Assembly: GCA_033977485.1 (NCBI GenBank)
Contig: CM066994.1
Span: 27,248,681 to 27,312,680 of the forward strand
Source: Hydrangea macrophylla
Taxonomy: Eukaryota > Streptophyta > Magnoliopsida > Cornales > Hydrangeaceae
Reading direction: 5' to 3'
Length of the DNA stretch: 64,000 nucleotides
Position numbers and translations under genes: made by a program. Below are positions 10,980 through 22,200 of this stretch, one piece after another. The notes under the pieces were generated by a model. The model worked only from the letters and a program-made list of their open reading frames with translations, was not told the DNA's origin and made no database searches. The first letter of the stretch is position 1; the number at the start of each line of letters is the position of its first letter.

Positions 10980-11640
10980 TTATGTAATTTGCTAAATTGT
11001 GGATCCCCATGTAATAAAATAATTGTATTTTAATATTTGGTTGCCACTTAATTAATTACTATAAGTTATTTTAATATTCATTCTCATTTAAGAATTATAG
11101 TTGTAAAATATATTGTATTTTAATTGTCACTTAATTATAGATTATATAAATCTGCAGTACTTTATTTATGTAATTTCTTAATTTCTAAGACGGACCTTGC
11201 ATGTAATATTATATTTAAATATATTTGGTCATCGCGTAATATTATTACATATTATGATTTATATATATATATAGTTCATTGCTGTAAATTTGATAATTAT
11301 AGATTACTATATAGTTTCGTTGTCACTTAACTGTAAATTTTATAAATCTGACCTCGTATATTAATATTTCGTATTTCAATATTTGTGGTCATTTAATTTT
11401 ATAACTATAGGTTAATATATATATTTTTGTTGTCACCTAAGTCTTAGATTAAATAAGTCTGACCCCGTATATTAATATTTGGACGTCGCTTAAATTACAA
11501 CTATATGCTATATATTATTTTTTCACTATCGCTTAAATTAGATTTTATAAAATTGACCTCGTACATTAGTGCGTCTTATTTTAATATTAATCGTCATTTA
11601 GATATTATAGCCAGACTTTCTCAATGAAAAAGATGACTTA
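10980..11640. repeat. Degenerate AT-rich tandem repeat
   Basis: About five diverged units of roughly 100-160 bp share the order: GACCTCGTATATTAATATTT-like block, then GTCACTTAATT-like block, then ATAACTATAGGTTA-like block. Landmarks lie near 11001, 11192, 11351, 11461 and 11549. A 29-bp phrase (CCAGACTTTCTCAATG...) also occurs twice, at about 11612 and 11730. Confidence 0.6.
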
Positions 11641-11766
11641 TATCATCAAGTTTGTGTATAAATATTAATCGTCAAGTTTGTGTATAAATGTGTGTGTATA
11701 TATATCGTGTACATATATATACTGCACGTCCAGACTTTCTCAATGAAAAAGATGACTTGGGCCTAA

Positions 11767-11836
11767 GGCCCGTTTGGCAAGTCAGCTTACAGCCGCAACT
11801 TACGTGTGTTAGAATGTTAGCTTGCCAAACATAGCC
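11767..11836. mobile_element. Very short MITE (70 bp)
   Basis: The ends GGCCCGTTTGGCAAG and CTTGCCAAACATAGCC form an imperfect inverted repeat, flanked by TAA and TTA. The size and end sequence suggest a deleted Tourist-like MITE; the flanking triplets do not match exactly. Confidence 0.4.
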
Positions 11837-13499
11837 TTAAGTTCTAAGATTTTGTATCATAATAAATTAGTTAGCTTATTTTATTTATGTAATTAATCAT
11901 TTCCAATAATAATTTATTATACTTAGAATTTATTAAATATTTGTTAAATATTTAATAAATAGCTTTATGTATTATAAATTATTTTGAAAATAGTCTTAAA
12001 GCAAAATTATTAAGTTTTAATACTTTGGAATATTATTATATATATTCTGAAATTTACATTATTATATATATTATATTTATTATTTGTTAGTAATAAATAA
12101 ATAATAAATGTTAGTTTAATTAAAATAAAATAGATACTAGTAAATTGTTAAATGTTTTAAAAATGCATTTAGTAGTTTTTAATATTCTGGAATATAAAAT
12201 TTTATTCTGAAATTATATGTTAGTCCAATATTTAAGTAGTATACTTATTACTTATTTAGTTTAAATAAATAATCAAAATTTGTTTTAATGTGTAATAATA
12301 AGGTATAAAATACCTAATGGCTAATTTAAATATGTAGAAAATTATATTAATTATACTAAGGCCTAATGACCTTGTTTTATAAATGATTTATTTATAAAAC
12401 CCAAACTTGATTATTTTATTTAATTATAAAGACCCATTTGTTTATTCTATAATTGCTTTAAGTATCAAACGAGTCCCGAAAATCATGAGAAAAATGTCAC
12501 TAACCTATTTTAAGGTATAATATTTAATAAAAATATTTCTAAGGACCGCTCATCCTTCTAAGTTATATTTTATAATTAAAGGACTCCGAAGACTATAATT
12601 ATATAAATAGGAATTCAATAATTCGCAGTAAATAAACTGTAGCTCAGAAAAATACGCGGTCAGTTCCTAGAATCTTAGAATAATGTATAGAACATTCCCT
12701 TAAAGTTTAGTGAGTTTTTTGACTCGTTCAAAAATACGGCCTGTCTTTTAGGGCCCGCATTAGTGTAGTAAGCCCTACATATTATCTCGTAAAACGCGAC
12801 GGACTCCGATTTGAGTCTAGTCAATGGCGTTGGACTTAGAATGATACGTAGATCACTACCTTGAGGTTTATGACCTCATTTCATAAAATTACCATTTTGC
12901 CCATATAGTTGTACTCATACATTATTGCTGTTTATTCCGTTTATTGTTGTAGAACTTGACGATTATCTGTTTTTCGTGGATCGGTAACTCGAGGTGAGTT
13001 TCCTAACCTCACTCTAATCTTAATAAGATTAATATAAGATGTTTAAAAGCTACCTGTATAATGTTTTGTATAAGTGATATGCTGATTTATGATGCCACAT
13101 GTATTCCAATAATTCTAAGACTATGCAAAGCATGTCATGGTAGTGCTATCGCATACGTGAGCATGTCAAGGGTTTTATCTATATGATTATTGGTATCAAA
13201 TTCATGTTATGTGATCCATGTTTTATATGTTATGTTTCTGCTGCTAATTGTTAAATGCACATTTTACGATGGTTGTTAATTGGATTAGATAACGCCTGAT
13301 ATGTTAATAATAAAGAGAATGAAAGTGGTTTTGCATATGGGTATCGGCAGTGGACTCACTTGCTTTTCATGACATGTGCTAGCATGCATTGTATGAGAAA
13401 GAGAGGTGTTTGATGAGAATGTGAATGAGATGAGATATGTGAATGTGAAAGAGATGTGACTTCTAGATTCGATGGATCAACGGCTAACGAGCCGGGTGG

Positions 13500-13720
13500 A
13501 CATGAACGGTTAGGGTTCCTAGCGCGCCTCTCGTCGTTGAAGACGTCCAGTGATGTGCATACGTGGTTGAAGACGTCCCATGTATCGTTGAAGATGTCCA
13601 GCTAGTGCTCTAATGTACTTCTCAGCCGTGTAGACGACCGGTGAGAGTTACACATGATTGAAGACATCCCATGTGCTAGTTTCATTGTTTACAAATAGTG
13701 TGCGCCGTGAAGACGTCCGG
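13500..13720 (+). repeat. Dispersed repeats of GTTGAAGACGTCC in an LTR
   Basis: The phrase (G)TTGAAGACGTCC or close variants occurs about six times at uneven spacing (near 13536, 13567, 13592, 13647, 13706). It lies a few hundred bases upstream of the LTR hairpin box. Other LTR families here have unrelated repeats in the same relative place. Confidence 0.6.
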
Positions 13721-14175
13721 TGGACTATCAAGGATTAGTATGAATTGGCTGTGATAGCATGTTATCATCCTTGATATACCGCGTGTTGTCAACTGAATGA
13801 GAAAGAGAAAGTGAATGATGAGATTGAATTGATGAGCAAAAAGGGTTTAGTTCAAAATGATTTGGTTTTGGAAAGTTTTGGTTTTAAAATGAAATGGTTT
13901 TGAAAAGTATTTGTTTTGAAAAGCAAGTGTCTTTGAAAAGAGCTGGGAGTGAGTCACATTGGTCATGTATTTGCACGCACGAGGATAAAATAAGGAGAAT
14001 GTATTCTATGATATTATATTTATCTGTCTACCTTTCTTGTTGAGATCTCTGCTATGTCCGTGGTGAGAATGCGTCTTTTGATAAGAGATTAACCATACCT
14101 TAAGGTACTAAACTATGACGTGAGTTGAGAGATGTTTTGTATTTATTGATTATTGTGCGGTTGAGACTCTCACTC

Positions 14176-14226
14176 AACCTTGTTCCAAGGCTGACGGCAT
14201 GTTACGCCCTGGGCATTCGTATGCCC
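14176..14226 (+). other. LTR two-hairpin box, copy in the 10948-14582 LTR
   Basis: Hairpin 1 is CCTTG-TTC-CAAGG. It is followed by CTGACGGC and then hairpin 2, CTGGGCAT-TCGT-ATGCCCAG. A TTGCAGGTTTGGAG block lies just downstream. The same layout occurs in two other LTR families with different stem sequences. Confidence 0.65.
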
Positions 14227-14868
14227 AGAGTGTTGCAGGTTTGGAGAGAGATAGAAAAGTTCAGGATGCTGTGCCTTGGAGCCAAGGAGAATAAAGCCTT
14301 GCCCAGGATCTGATAGACAGTTTCTCAAGTTTTTAAGCTTATGTAAATTGTTTAGTATGACCTCTTGTATTAAGATTGAAGTTATTGTAACCCTTGTTGA
14401 TTTTCCGTTGTTGTATTTATACTCTGATAAGTTTAGGTCATGCTTATACTCTAGCATTTCCCTTATGATTGCACGGTGCGGAGTTAGAAGGACAGGACGG
14501 TTAACAAATTAGTCACGTGTCTACGGACCCATAAAGGAAAATTTTTATTTTCCCTATTTTTGGCTTACTCCGGGGCGTGACATCATTAATATTTTCGAGC
14601 GTTAAAACAGACAACTCAAGTACAATTAATTAAGTGAAATTTCATGTAGTACATGCAATGAATTCATGTGTGTTTATATGAAGCTAGATTCTTACCATTT
14701 GGTTGGGATGTCAATAAAACAGATGCACTGAAAAGAATCCGTCGGTCGGTTTTCAATTATATCTCTAGTGTAAAAATTGAATCCTAAAAATTCACTAAAT
14801 CGAACAAAATCAAAACTGATATATATTGACTTTCAAAAATGGACCGTACGAACCGTTGAAACCATTTA

Positions 14869-15153
14869 GGCTTAGTTTGGCCCCCCATGTGGTGCTTGTC
14901 CTTTTTTAAAGCTCAATTTCATGTTAATTCATTTGGTAACTAGTTTATGAGCTTTGCAAAAATTGAACTTAGGGCTTTTTTGGAGTGAGTTTTTAAAAGC
15001 TCTAGAATGGAGCTTTTAAAAGCTCAAGGTTGCCTTTTGGTTTCATGATGTCTTTTTGAAGAGTAGTGTGTCACTTGTATAAAATTATCAAAGAACTTAG
15101 TAATAAATTTCATAAGCTCCTTTTAAAAAGCCACATGGGGGCCAAACTAAGCC
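14869..15153. mobile_element. Tourist-like MITE (285 bp) with TTA duplication
   Basis: The terminal inverted repeats GGCTTAGTTTGGCCCCC and the reverse complement GGGGGCCAAACTAAGCC match over about 24 bp with one length difference. TTA flanks both sides (14866-14868 and 15154-15156). The interior is AT-rich and noncoding. The end sequence and TTA duplication identify a PIF/Harbinger-derived MITE. Confidence 0.8.
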
Positions 15154-15316
15154 TTAGTGTATCCGTATACATAAACCCCATCAGCTATATTATAAATAAT
15201 TCATAGTTGTAAATGTTGTGTATAACTGTGTATATATATTGTATGCACTATTTATGGGTATGCATGTAATTATCCATCAGTGTATGATATCGTGGGCCAT
15301 CAAATAACTCTTATTA

Positions 15317-15874
15317 GGGCAAATTACACTTTAGTCCATTAAATTATACACTTATTTTTAATTGGGTTCATAAACTTATTTTTTTTTTCAATTGGATTCT
15401 TGAACTTCAAAAATTCATTCAATCAGACTCAAATTCTAACACTGTTAGCTTAAATTATTAGAAATTGTCACGTATGTTGCGCGTAATGCTTACTTGTCAC
15501 ATGTTAGGTTAAGACAAACACGAAAGATTGTGAATAGTGTTAAAAATCACATTCAATCAGATTCGAAATTGCGTTCAATTAAATTCGAAAACACATTCGA
15601 CTAGATCTCAAAATCGCATTCAGTTATACCCAAAATTACGTAATTTTTTAGTCATTCACAATCTCCCATAATTGTCTTAACCTAACATGTGACAAGTAAG
15701 CATTACACGCAACATACGTGACAATTTTTAATAATTTAAGCTAACAGTGTCATATTTGGGTCTGATTGAATGAATTTTTGAAGTTCAAGGACCCAATTGA
15801 AAAAAAAAAAAAGAAGGTTATGGACCCAATTGAAAACAGGTGTATGATTTGATGGACTAACGTGTAATTTGCCC
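15317..15874. mobile_element. Mutator-type MITE with long inverted arms (558 bp)
   Basis: The arms of about 230 bp are inverted copies: GGGCAAATTACACTTTAGTC at the left and GGACTAACGTGTAATTTGCCC at the right, with matching internal blocks such as AATCAGACTCAAATT against its inverse. Flanks are CTCTTATTA (15308-15316) and CTCTTATTG (15875-15883), an 8/9-bp match to a 9-bp target duplication. That, with the long arms, is typical of MULE foldback elements. There is no coding capacity. Confidence 0.75.
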
Positions 15875-16156
15875 CTCTTATTGTACATGTTTCCATCAAC
15901 CCCTCTCTTGACTCCTGTATCTTTCTCTAAATCTAAATTGTAATAACATTAAAGTAATATAATGTTAGGGATATAAAAGGGTCATAAAGAGATATTCACA
16001 AAAAGATGTGCCATCTTATGTGGCATCGCATGAGTTGACTTAAGTGTGATGGGTCCTACCATCCTACTGCCACATCTTTATGTGAGCATTTCTTGGTAAC
16101 TATTTTTATGTCCCAAACATTTCCTTAAATTAATCTACCAAAGTCCCTTTGAAATT

Positions 16157-18874
16157 TGTCACGCCCCGACGTAGCATAAATATGGAAAGCGTTTAATTTC
16201 CTTTATGGACCCGTAGGTCGCGACAGTTTGAAGGATCGATTCCGTCCCAAACGTCGAACAACATAAAAACTATTAATCAGAGTAGGGCAACCTGGGCTTT
16301 ATAAAAAATTTTCTAACTTATTACATCCTATAGTACGGGGTTTACTAAGGCACAGACCGCCTTGAAATAAAACAATAACTTACAGTCTATTACAGTCATC
16401 CTTATTACAAAACCAAATCATATCTTAAAACACATAAAGCGTATAAAAGTAAATTCTCTTCTCAGCAACTAATCTCAATTAGCATAGTCATACGGTTCAT
16501 CTTGATTATTACCTGCAAAGCCTGGACACGAATGTCCAGGACGCATCAACGCCGTCAGCTTCAAGAAGCTGGTGAGTATTAAAAACATAGCTTTGAATGT
16601 AAAAACATACTCATTTACCTTTTTCCCATTACCATTTAAATACCACAAGTTTATATTTAAAGATAAAGAGCTTGATAGAAAAACAACCACAACATTATTT
16701 AAAAGATAATTTCACACATATGTAACCATGTATGAGGACAATGCACCATCTCATCTAACCGACTCTTTTCTCTCGACAAAACCCAACAACCCTCTATCCT
16801 ACTCCTGGTATCTTTGAAATACTAAGATAGCCACACTTTAGCAACGGGGCGCCAGGGAGTGTCCAGTTTGCCTCACACTTTGGTCCGGGGTACCAGGGAG
16901 TGTCCAATGCCTCACACTTTGAAGACCCTAACCGCCATGCAAATACCGGGGCAACCCCCACACAGGTATCCAGACTCGAGTTATCAGGGAGTGTCCATAG
17001 GCCACACTTTGGCACTTCCATGGGTGCCAGTGAGTGTCCAAGTTCGGCTTCACACACTTTAACGCTTCCATGGGCGTCAGGGAGTGTCCATTTTTGCCAC
17101 CTTCGCATTTCAAAGACACCCTCATCCTCTTTTTCAACTACAACCACAATCACAACCACAACCACAACCACAACCACAACCACAATCACAACTCACAACC
17201 ACAATCACAACTCAAACTCATACACTTTCCACACTAACAATACTCTTTTCCACCCTACCATTACTCTTTTACACACTACCAACACTCACCATGCATGTAC
17301 AACTGACTCCACATGAATGTCATCAAACTTTAAACATAAAGGAATTCACAGAATTAAAGAAATAATACGCGTACGGGGATTGAAAATTCGTAATTCATTG
17401 CCTTAATAATTTTAAACATAACTAATAGCATTCTAAAAACTGCTACTGTAATCCTCGTTTTCTGTCCAAACGGTGCAGAATCTGAGAAAATTGCATTAGA
17501 CAAAAAGTGTGCAGAATCGAGTTTTGCTTGGGACAGCGCGGGCAGAACTTTAAATTTCATTCGTTTTCCTAACAAAAATCTGGAAACAAAATTCTGCTAC
17601 TGTTAAAATTAAAAGAGAAAATATTAGATTGAATTTCTAATATACTTTTTCTGCTACTGTAATCCTCATTTTCTGCCCAAACGGTGCAAAATCTGAGAAA
17701 ATTGCATTAGACGAAAAGTGTGCAGAATCGAGTTTTGCTTGGGACATCGCGGGCAGAACCTTAAATTTCATTCGTTTTCCTAATAAAAATCTGAAAACAA
17801 AATTCTGCTACTGTTAAAATTAACTACCTAAATCAGTAAATAAGGAATGAGTTACATTTGGAGTGAGTTAGTAATACTCACCGTGATTAAGTGCAAAGAG
17901 ATTTGTTGAGAAAGATAACCAAATCAAGAAACCCAATACAAGCTTGGCTATGGAAATTGAGGAGCTCTTCTCTCTAGAAATTTTCAGCAAATTGAACTCT
18001 CAAACTTTCTCTTATCTCTCTATGTGACTCTCTCAAGCTCTCTATGCTAGAAGTGTAGAATGTGTGTGTTTGAGAGAGTATGTGAGTGTATAAATAGCCA
18101 AGCTTCTACTTGGAGACAATGGCCTAACAATCCACTTATTAACCACTAACTTCTAATTAATGGGTAGCTTATAAGGAATATGCAAGATGATGTAAACATA
18201 CACTAATGTACCTATAACTCCACTAATATTTAGTGTATTAATAACTAAACATAATGGCTTAACAATCTAATTATTAACCACTAACTTTTAATTAATTGGT
18301 AGTTTATAAGGAATATGCAAGATGATGTAAACATACACTAATGCACATATAGCTCCACTAATATTGAAAGGGTAGGTGGAGATGATGTGGGTCAAGGTGT
18401 GTTTGGGAATTCAAGCTTATGGCATTAGGACAACACACATACTACAAGCATTTGCCAAACAAGGCCTAAGGGAAATCATCAGCAATAATAATTGGGTATA
18501 AAGAAATTCGTCCAATCAGTCACTCCCAAAATTCTGTGGAAGTTTAGCACTGCGCGGACACTTTTAAACCTAAACTGGTATTTTCGTGACACGGTGTTTA
18601 TCACAAAATACAGAAAATTCATTTTAACGTTAGAAAGAGTTTTCTGATTTTATAAAAATACAGTTTGAGTTTAAAAGAAATAATTCCACCGTTTTGAAAT
18701 ACAGATTTGAAATTTAACACAGGTATTGCCAGTTTTTAGGAAAATTGCATTTTGACCCCAAAAGTAATTTCAATTTAGTCAAGAAATAAATTTTTCACAT
18801 AAGAATTTAAATAAAGGCAGACAATGTATATTTAATTTTAAATATGGCAATGCAAGAAAATGGGGGTTATTACA
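16157..18874 (-). repeat. 3' LTR of the LBD-carrying element (2718 bp)
   Basis: It is bounded by TGTCACGCCCCG (forward left end) and GGGGTTATTACA (right end), with AAATT outside. It contains the GGACACTCC tandem repeats (16840-17100), a CAACCACAA microsatellite (about 17142-17210), the two-hairpin box (about 16521-16573) and a duplicated 'TTCTGCTACTGTAATCCTC' block (about 17438 and 17648). It is nearly identical to 22799-25495 and carries 21 extra bases near 17232-17262. Confidence 0.92.
16521..16573 (-). other. LTR two-hairpin box, copy in the LBD-element 3' LTR
   Basis: On the minus strand: CAGCTTCTTGAAGCTG, then ACGGCGTTGATG, then CCTGGACA-TTCG-TGTCCAGG, an 8-bp stem closed by TTCG. The same box lies at 23163-23215 and 56511-56564 in the same LTR family. 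Confidence 0.7.
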
Positions 18875-18887
18875 CCCTTCCTCCCTT
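18875..18887 (-). other. Polypurine tract of the LBD-carrying element
   Basis: The minus strand reads AAGGGAGGAAGGG immediately before the 3' LTR start TGTAATAACC. Just upstream is GATTTCGGGGACGAAATCC, the phrase normally found between pol and PPT in Tekay-type plant chromoviruses. Confidence 0.8.
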
Positions 18888-18919
18888 AAACAGGATTTCG
18901 TCCCCGAAATCAAGACTAA

Positions 18920-19045
18920 CTAGTAAGAAACGTTATGACTCGTCTCAATATCGTCATAATTAACCACGTGCGAGGGGTCTCGTATGTACTTTCTTAGCAT
19001 ACTCACATGGAATACATTGTGAACCCCAGACATCTTTGGTGAAGT
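18920..19045 (-). pseudogene. C-terminal scrap of a Tekay-type pol
   Basis: The minus strand encodes about 40 residues ending in a TAG stop, including MSGVHNVFHVSMLRKYI and RDPSHVVNYDDIE. This matches the segment after the integrase core in Ty3/gypsy pol (compare VHNVFHVSMIRSYV in the decayed pol at about 30480-30530). It is all that remains of gag-pol in this element. It shows that the element derives from a coding ancestor by replacement of the interior. Confidence 0.8.
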
Positions 19046-20054
19046 TGATAGGTCGAACGTTCCAAAGGCTTGTGGGGTATCAGACTGTTGGTATAGGGTT
19101 TAGAAACAATGCATGTACTGGATGGATGGGAACAACACATATGATTGTTTGCTCATGTATTTACACGATCCTTGATCGGCACAGATGAGGGAAGAGTTGC
19201 GTTCAAGGAGGAGGAGTGAATAAGAAATGAGGGAGAGAGAGAATATTTATACCTTTTTTTTTTTTTTTTTTTTTTTTTGAAAGAGAGTAAAAGTTTTGAG
19301 AAAGTGGAGCAACCTATTGATTTGGCAATGAGATGATTTGGACAATTGCGAATGCACTAGTGCTGTTTTGGATTTGGTAATATCAATGTTCACAGTATGG
19401 ATTTGCATGTGCTGCCATTGTATCGAATTAGGCCTGAATGAAGGATTAGGAATGATCAAGCATGTCATGTCAGCCTTTGAGCTAGTTTAAATTGATGATA
19501 GCAAACACAAGTGGATCGTGAAAGTGATGGGGATTAGAACCCTCTTTTTAGAAAGTGCACTTATGTTACTAACAAGAGATAGTATTTCCACAGCTGATTC
19601 TTGAACTGATAGCCCAATGTTTAGGGTACATTACATAAGAAGCGAAGATAGTGCTAAGGAGGGTTTTTTTTTTTTTTTTTTTTTTTTTTTAGATATGAAA
19701 AGTTACAATGATACAAATGTACATTTGGATTTTGCTGAGTGGGAACTGAGTCCTGCCAACGTGAGGCTTCCCTCCAGAGATCGAATGCTAACGACATCCT
19801 ACACACTTTTCAGCAACCATATAGATCCTATAGTCCGTTCCACAGAACCCTGGGTTAATGTTCTTCAGGACTTACTTCTGAGGACAATACCGTCCTGGGA
19901 TGCTTACCCTCCCAGTTGCCCTATAAAACAATACCCAATGATCCAAACTACATTAAGCTGGTGGAGGGACATGCATAGTAAGACATATGGGCTCAATCCC
20001 ACGCACACTCGACGAACAGGGACTACCTCGAATACGGACCATGATGTTCATTCC

Positions 20055-20100
<46 letters not shown>

Positions 20101-20127
20101 AACACACACACACAAAAAAAAAGAGCC
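19046..20127 (-). other. Replacement interior 3' of the LBD ORF, unidentified
   Basis: No protein domain was recognised on either strand. Two poly-T tracts on the + strand (19254-19278 and 19664-19690) and a third at 20057-20093 read as poly-A on the element-sense strand and divide the region into about 380-bp blocks. The block 19691-20056 is of ordinary composition and may be exonic or 3' UTR material from another transcript. This is inference only. Confidence 0.5.
20057..20093 (-). repeat. A37 tract just downstream of the LBD stop (minus strand)
   Basis: In element sense the tract of 37 A follows the LBD stop codon after about 34 nt, where a short 3' UTR and a poly-A tail would lie. Three more sense-strand A tracts occur in the same interior (19254-19278, 19664-19690, 21456-21480). 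Confidence 0.6.
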
Positions 20128-21405
20128 TTAGTTTTGAGGCTCAAGCCACCTCGCGACCTTTTTTCCTTTTCTTTTAGAGACACGTTGACTCTCCACCATG
20201 TCAATTAAACCCAAGAAGGAGCTTTGAGCTAAGTTATTAACAGTGAAGAAAGAGTAAGGATCAGTGGATGGAGTAGGTGCTTTTGATGAACTTGCTTGAA
20301 GATTTGGGAGGAGATTTGGATATCTTGGGACCTCTGGTTTTTTCGTTTGCTCCAAGGGAAGCCGGGACTTGTTAGATTGTGAGTGTTGGACTAAATTAGA
20401 CCAGCAAGAGCAAGTTGGAGTAATAGAGGTGGTGGGGGCAGGACGAGAGACTGGAGAAATTACGTCGGGAGTAGCGAGATCCAGTGGTGTTGGAGAGGTT
20501 TGGTGGTTGGTGCTAGATTGTAAGGACTGGACTGGAGAAATTGTGTTGGGAGTATCGAGATCCAGTGGTGTTGGAGAGGTTTGGTGGTTGGTGCTAGATT
20601 GTAAGGACTGGACTGGAGAAATTGTGTTGAGAACAGCGAGATCCAATGGATTTGAAGAAGTTTGGTGGTTGTTGCTAGATAGCAAGGACCGGACTGGAGA
20701 AATTGTGTTGGGAGTATCGAGATCCAGTGGTGTTGGAGAGGTTTGGTGGTTGGTGCTAGATTGTAAGGACTGGACTGGAGAAATTGTGTTGAGAACAGCG
20801 AGATCCAATGGATTTGAAGAAGTTTGGTGGTTGTTGCTAGACAGTAAGGACTGGATCAGATTAGACCAAGGAGAAGTTGTACAAATTTGAGTGACAGGGG
20901 GAATACAGGTAGGGCTAGAGATTTCAGAAGAGATTGGAGTAGTTGTGGTGTGAGAAATGAGATTGGAACACTTTCGAGGGTTTTCTATGTCGTGATCTAG
21001 ATCTACCATGGCATAGTTGAGCCAAGGATCTGGATCAGGCTCTTTGGATTGTTTGGGTGACTCCTCTTTTGATTGAGCTTGAAGTTGTGAGACTTGTTCT
21101 TTCATTTCGAGAACTTGTTGTTCGAGAAAAAAGATGTAAGAAACACAACCCAAAATGGGATCCTGAAGCCTAGCTGTGGCTTCAAACGCAAGGGATTTGA
21201 TAGTTTGTAGATGATCTACCTCAGGTACCCTTTCAATAAGGCGTAGAAAATTCCTATATCCGAAAAGGCCGTGAATTGCCTCATAATCCTTCACACTCCC
21301 AGCATATTGAAAGTAGGGAGCCAAGGAACAGTCACTTCTGCACCGTCTTCTGTTATACTCGCATGCACCACAACGACTTGTGTTAACAACCTTCTTAGAA
21401 ACCAT
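20128..21405 (-). CDS. LBD: LOB-domain (LBD) transcription factor captured by a retrotransposon
   Basis: An intact 425-residue ORF encodes a plant-specific LOB-domain protein, a DNA-binding nuclear transcription factor family. Residues 12-26 carry the invariant C-X2-C-X6-C-X3-C block (CGACEYNRRRCRSDC), followed by SLAPYF. The middle (GAS-block-like) part reads FGYRNFLRLI. Then comes SLAFEATARLQDPILGC and a leucine/hydrophobic coiled stretch (FFLEQQVLEMKEQVSQLQ) as in class I members. The C-terminal half holds five 27-residue repeats (SPVQSLQSSTNHQTSPTPLD type). The start ATG at 21403-21405 has a good AAAAATGG context and begins just before the finger, as usual. No intron interrupts the ORF. 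The gene sits inside, and in sense with, an LTR element (16157-25495), so the 5' LTR could drive it. The family call is secure; the subfamily and DNA target are not. It is divergent from common LBD consensus at GAS and Gly positions. Confidence 0.88.
   Translation of the reverse strand: MVSKKVVNTSRCGACEYNRRRCRSDCSLAPYFQYAGSVKDYEAIHGLFGYRNFLRLIERVPEVDHLQTIKSLAFEATARLQDPILGCVSYIFFLEQQVLEMKEQVSQLQAQSKEESPKQSKEPDPDPWLNYAMVDLDHDIENPRKCSNLISHTTTTPISSEISSPTCIPPVTQICTTSPWSNLIQSLLSSNNHQTSSNPLDLAVLNTISPVQSLQSSTNHQTSPTPLDLDTPNTISPVRSLLSSNNHQTSSNPLDLAVLNTISPVQSLQSSTNHQTSPTPLDLDTPNTISPVQSLQSSTNHQTSPTPLDLATPDVISPVSRPAPTTSITPTCSCWSNLVQHSQSNKSRLPLEQTKKPEVPRYPNLLPNLQASSSKAPTPSTDPYSFFTVNNLAQSSFLGLIDMVESQRVSKRKGKKVARWLEPQN
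20440..20870 (-). repeat. Five 81-bp (27-codon) repeats in the LBD C-terminal region
   Basis: In-frame units of 81 bp alternate between two types, one containing SSTNHQTSPTPLDL and one SSNNHQTSSNPLDL. From the N-terminal side the order is B-A-B-A-A. The alternation implies duplication of a two-unit block. Length stays a multiple of three, so the frame is preserved. Confidence 0.85.
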
Positions 21406-21455
21406 TTTTGGCTTGTTTTAGCTTCCTCTTATTAAGATATGGGTTGGGTGAGGTC

Positions 21456-21480
21456 TTTTTTTTTTTTTTTTTTTTTTTTT
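21456..21480 (-). repeat. A25 tract upstream of the LBD start (minus strand)
   Basis: On the element-sense strand 25 A separate the GA/CT-rich minisatellite from a 50-nt leader before the LBD ATG. It may be a fossil poly-A junction or a simple repeat. Confidence 0.6.
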
Positions 21481-21604
21481 AGGGGGGAGATGAGTTTCTG
21501 CCAAGAGGCAAAAGGAAGAATAAGAGAAGAAGAAAGAGATGGGGAGGGTTAGACGGAGAAAGGCTCATGGTGAGAAGGATAGAGAGATATGGGACATGGA
21601 TGGT

Positions 21605-21677
21605 CTTTAAAAGGAGAGAAAGAGAGAGAGAGCACATGGAGAGTGACAGAAAGAGAGAGGGCAGGTGAGAAAGAAAG

Positions 21678-21723
<46 letters not shown>

Positions 21724-21788
21724 CACTGAGAGTGACAGAGCACGTGAAGAGTGACAGAAAGAGAGGGGGCAGGTGAGAAAGAAAGAAA

Positions 21789-21822
<34 letters not shown>

Positions 21823-21885
21823 TCACTGAGAGTGACAGAGCACGTGAAGAGTGACAGAAAGAGAGGGGGCAGGTGAGAAAGAAAG

Positions 21886-21930
<45 letters not shown>

Positions 21931-21994
21931 TCACTGAGAGTGACAGAGCACGTGAAGAGTGACAGAAAGAGAGGGGGCAGGTGAGAAAGAAAGA

Positions 21995-22048
<54 letters not shown>

Positions 22049-22200
22049 AAGAGAGATAGTGGGGCGTTGAGAGTGACAAAAAGGGAGAGAAAGAGGGGGT
22101 TAGTGAGAGGGTCATAAAGAGAGAGAGAAAGAGAGCGGGGTCGGTGAGAATGAGAGTGACATAAAGAGAGAGAGAAAGAAAGAAAGAGAGAGGGCAGAGA
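21605..22200 (-). repeat. GA-rich minisatellite, units about 100-110 bp
   Basis: Units with GGTCACTGAGAGTGACAGAG followed by CACGTGAAGAGTGACAG, GAGGGGGCAGG and a long (GA)n run start at about 21720, 21821 and 21929, with degenerate flanking units. On the element-sense strand it is a CT-rich tract lying between leader and LBD ORF, where it would be 5' UTR. The Leu/Ser-rich reading frames across it are by-products. Confidence 0.85.

Larger units (their letters stand above)
10948..14582 (+). mobile_element. Probable solo LTR of a Ty3/gypsy element
   Basis: The right end is clear: CCCATAAAGGAAAA then CTCCGGGGCGTGACA, ending 14582, the same terminal block as the LTRs at 54027-56911 and 16157-18874. 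A start at 10948 (TGTAGTATCCGTA) is supported by resemblance to the LTR start TGTAGTAACCCGTA of the minus-strand LTR at 40361-41912. It is also supported by nearly matching flanks, CCATT (10943-10947) and TCATT (14583-14587). No PBS, PPT or coding domain adjoins it. The start is the weak point. It carries the conserved hairpin box at 14176-14226. Confidence 0.55.

Noticed and set aside
16794..17316. Val-rich and Thr/His-rich frames, repeated at 23436-23937 and 55807-56184
   Set aside because: They run through the CAACCACAA microsatellite and GGACACTCC repeats of an LTR; the duplicates only reflect LTR copies.
20369..20890. Plus-strand 173-aa frame with Trp/Gly-rich repeats
   Set aside because: Shadow of the 81-bp repeats in the LBD ORF; the minus strand has the complete LOB domain and the proper start.
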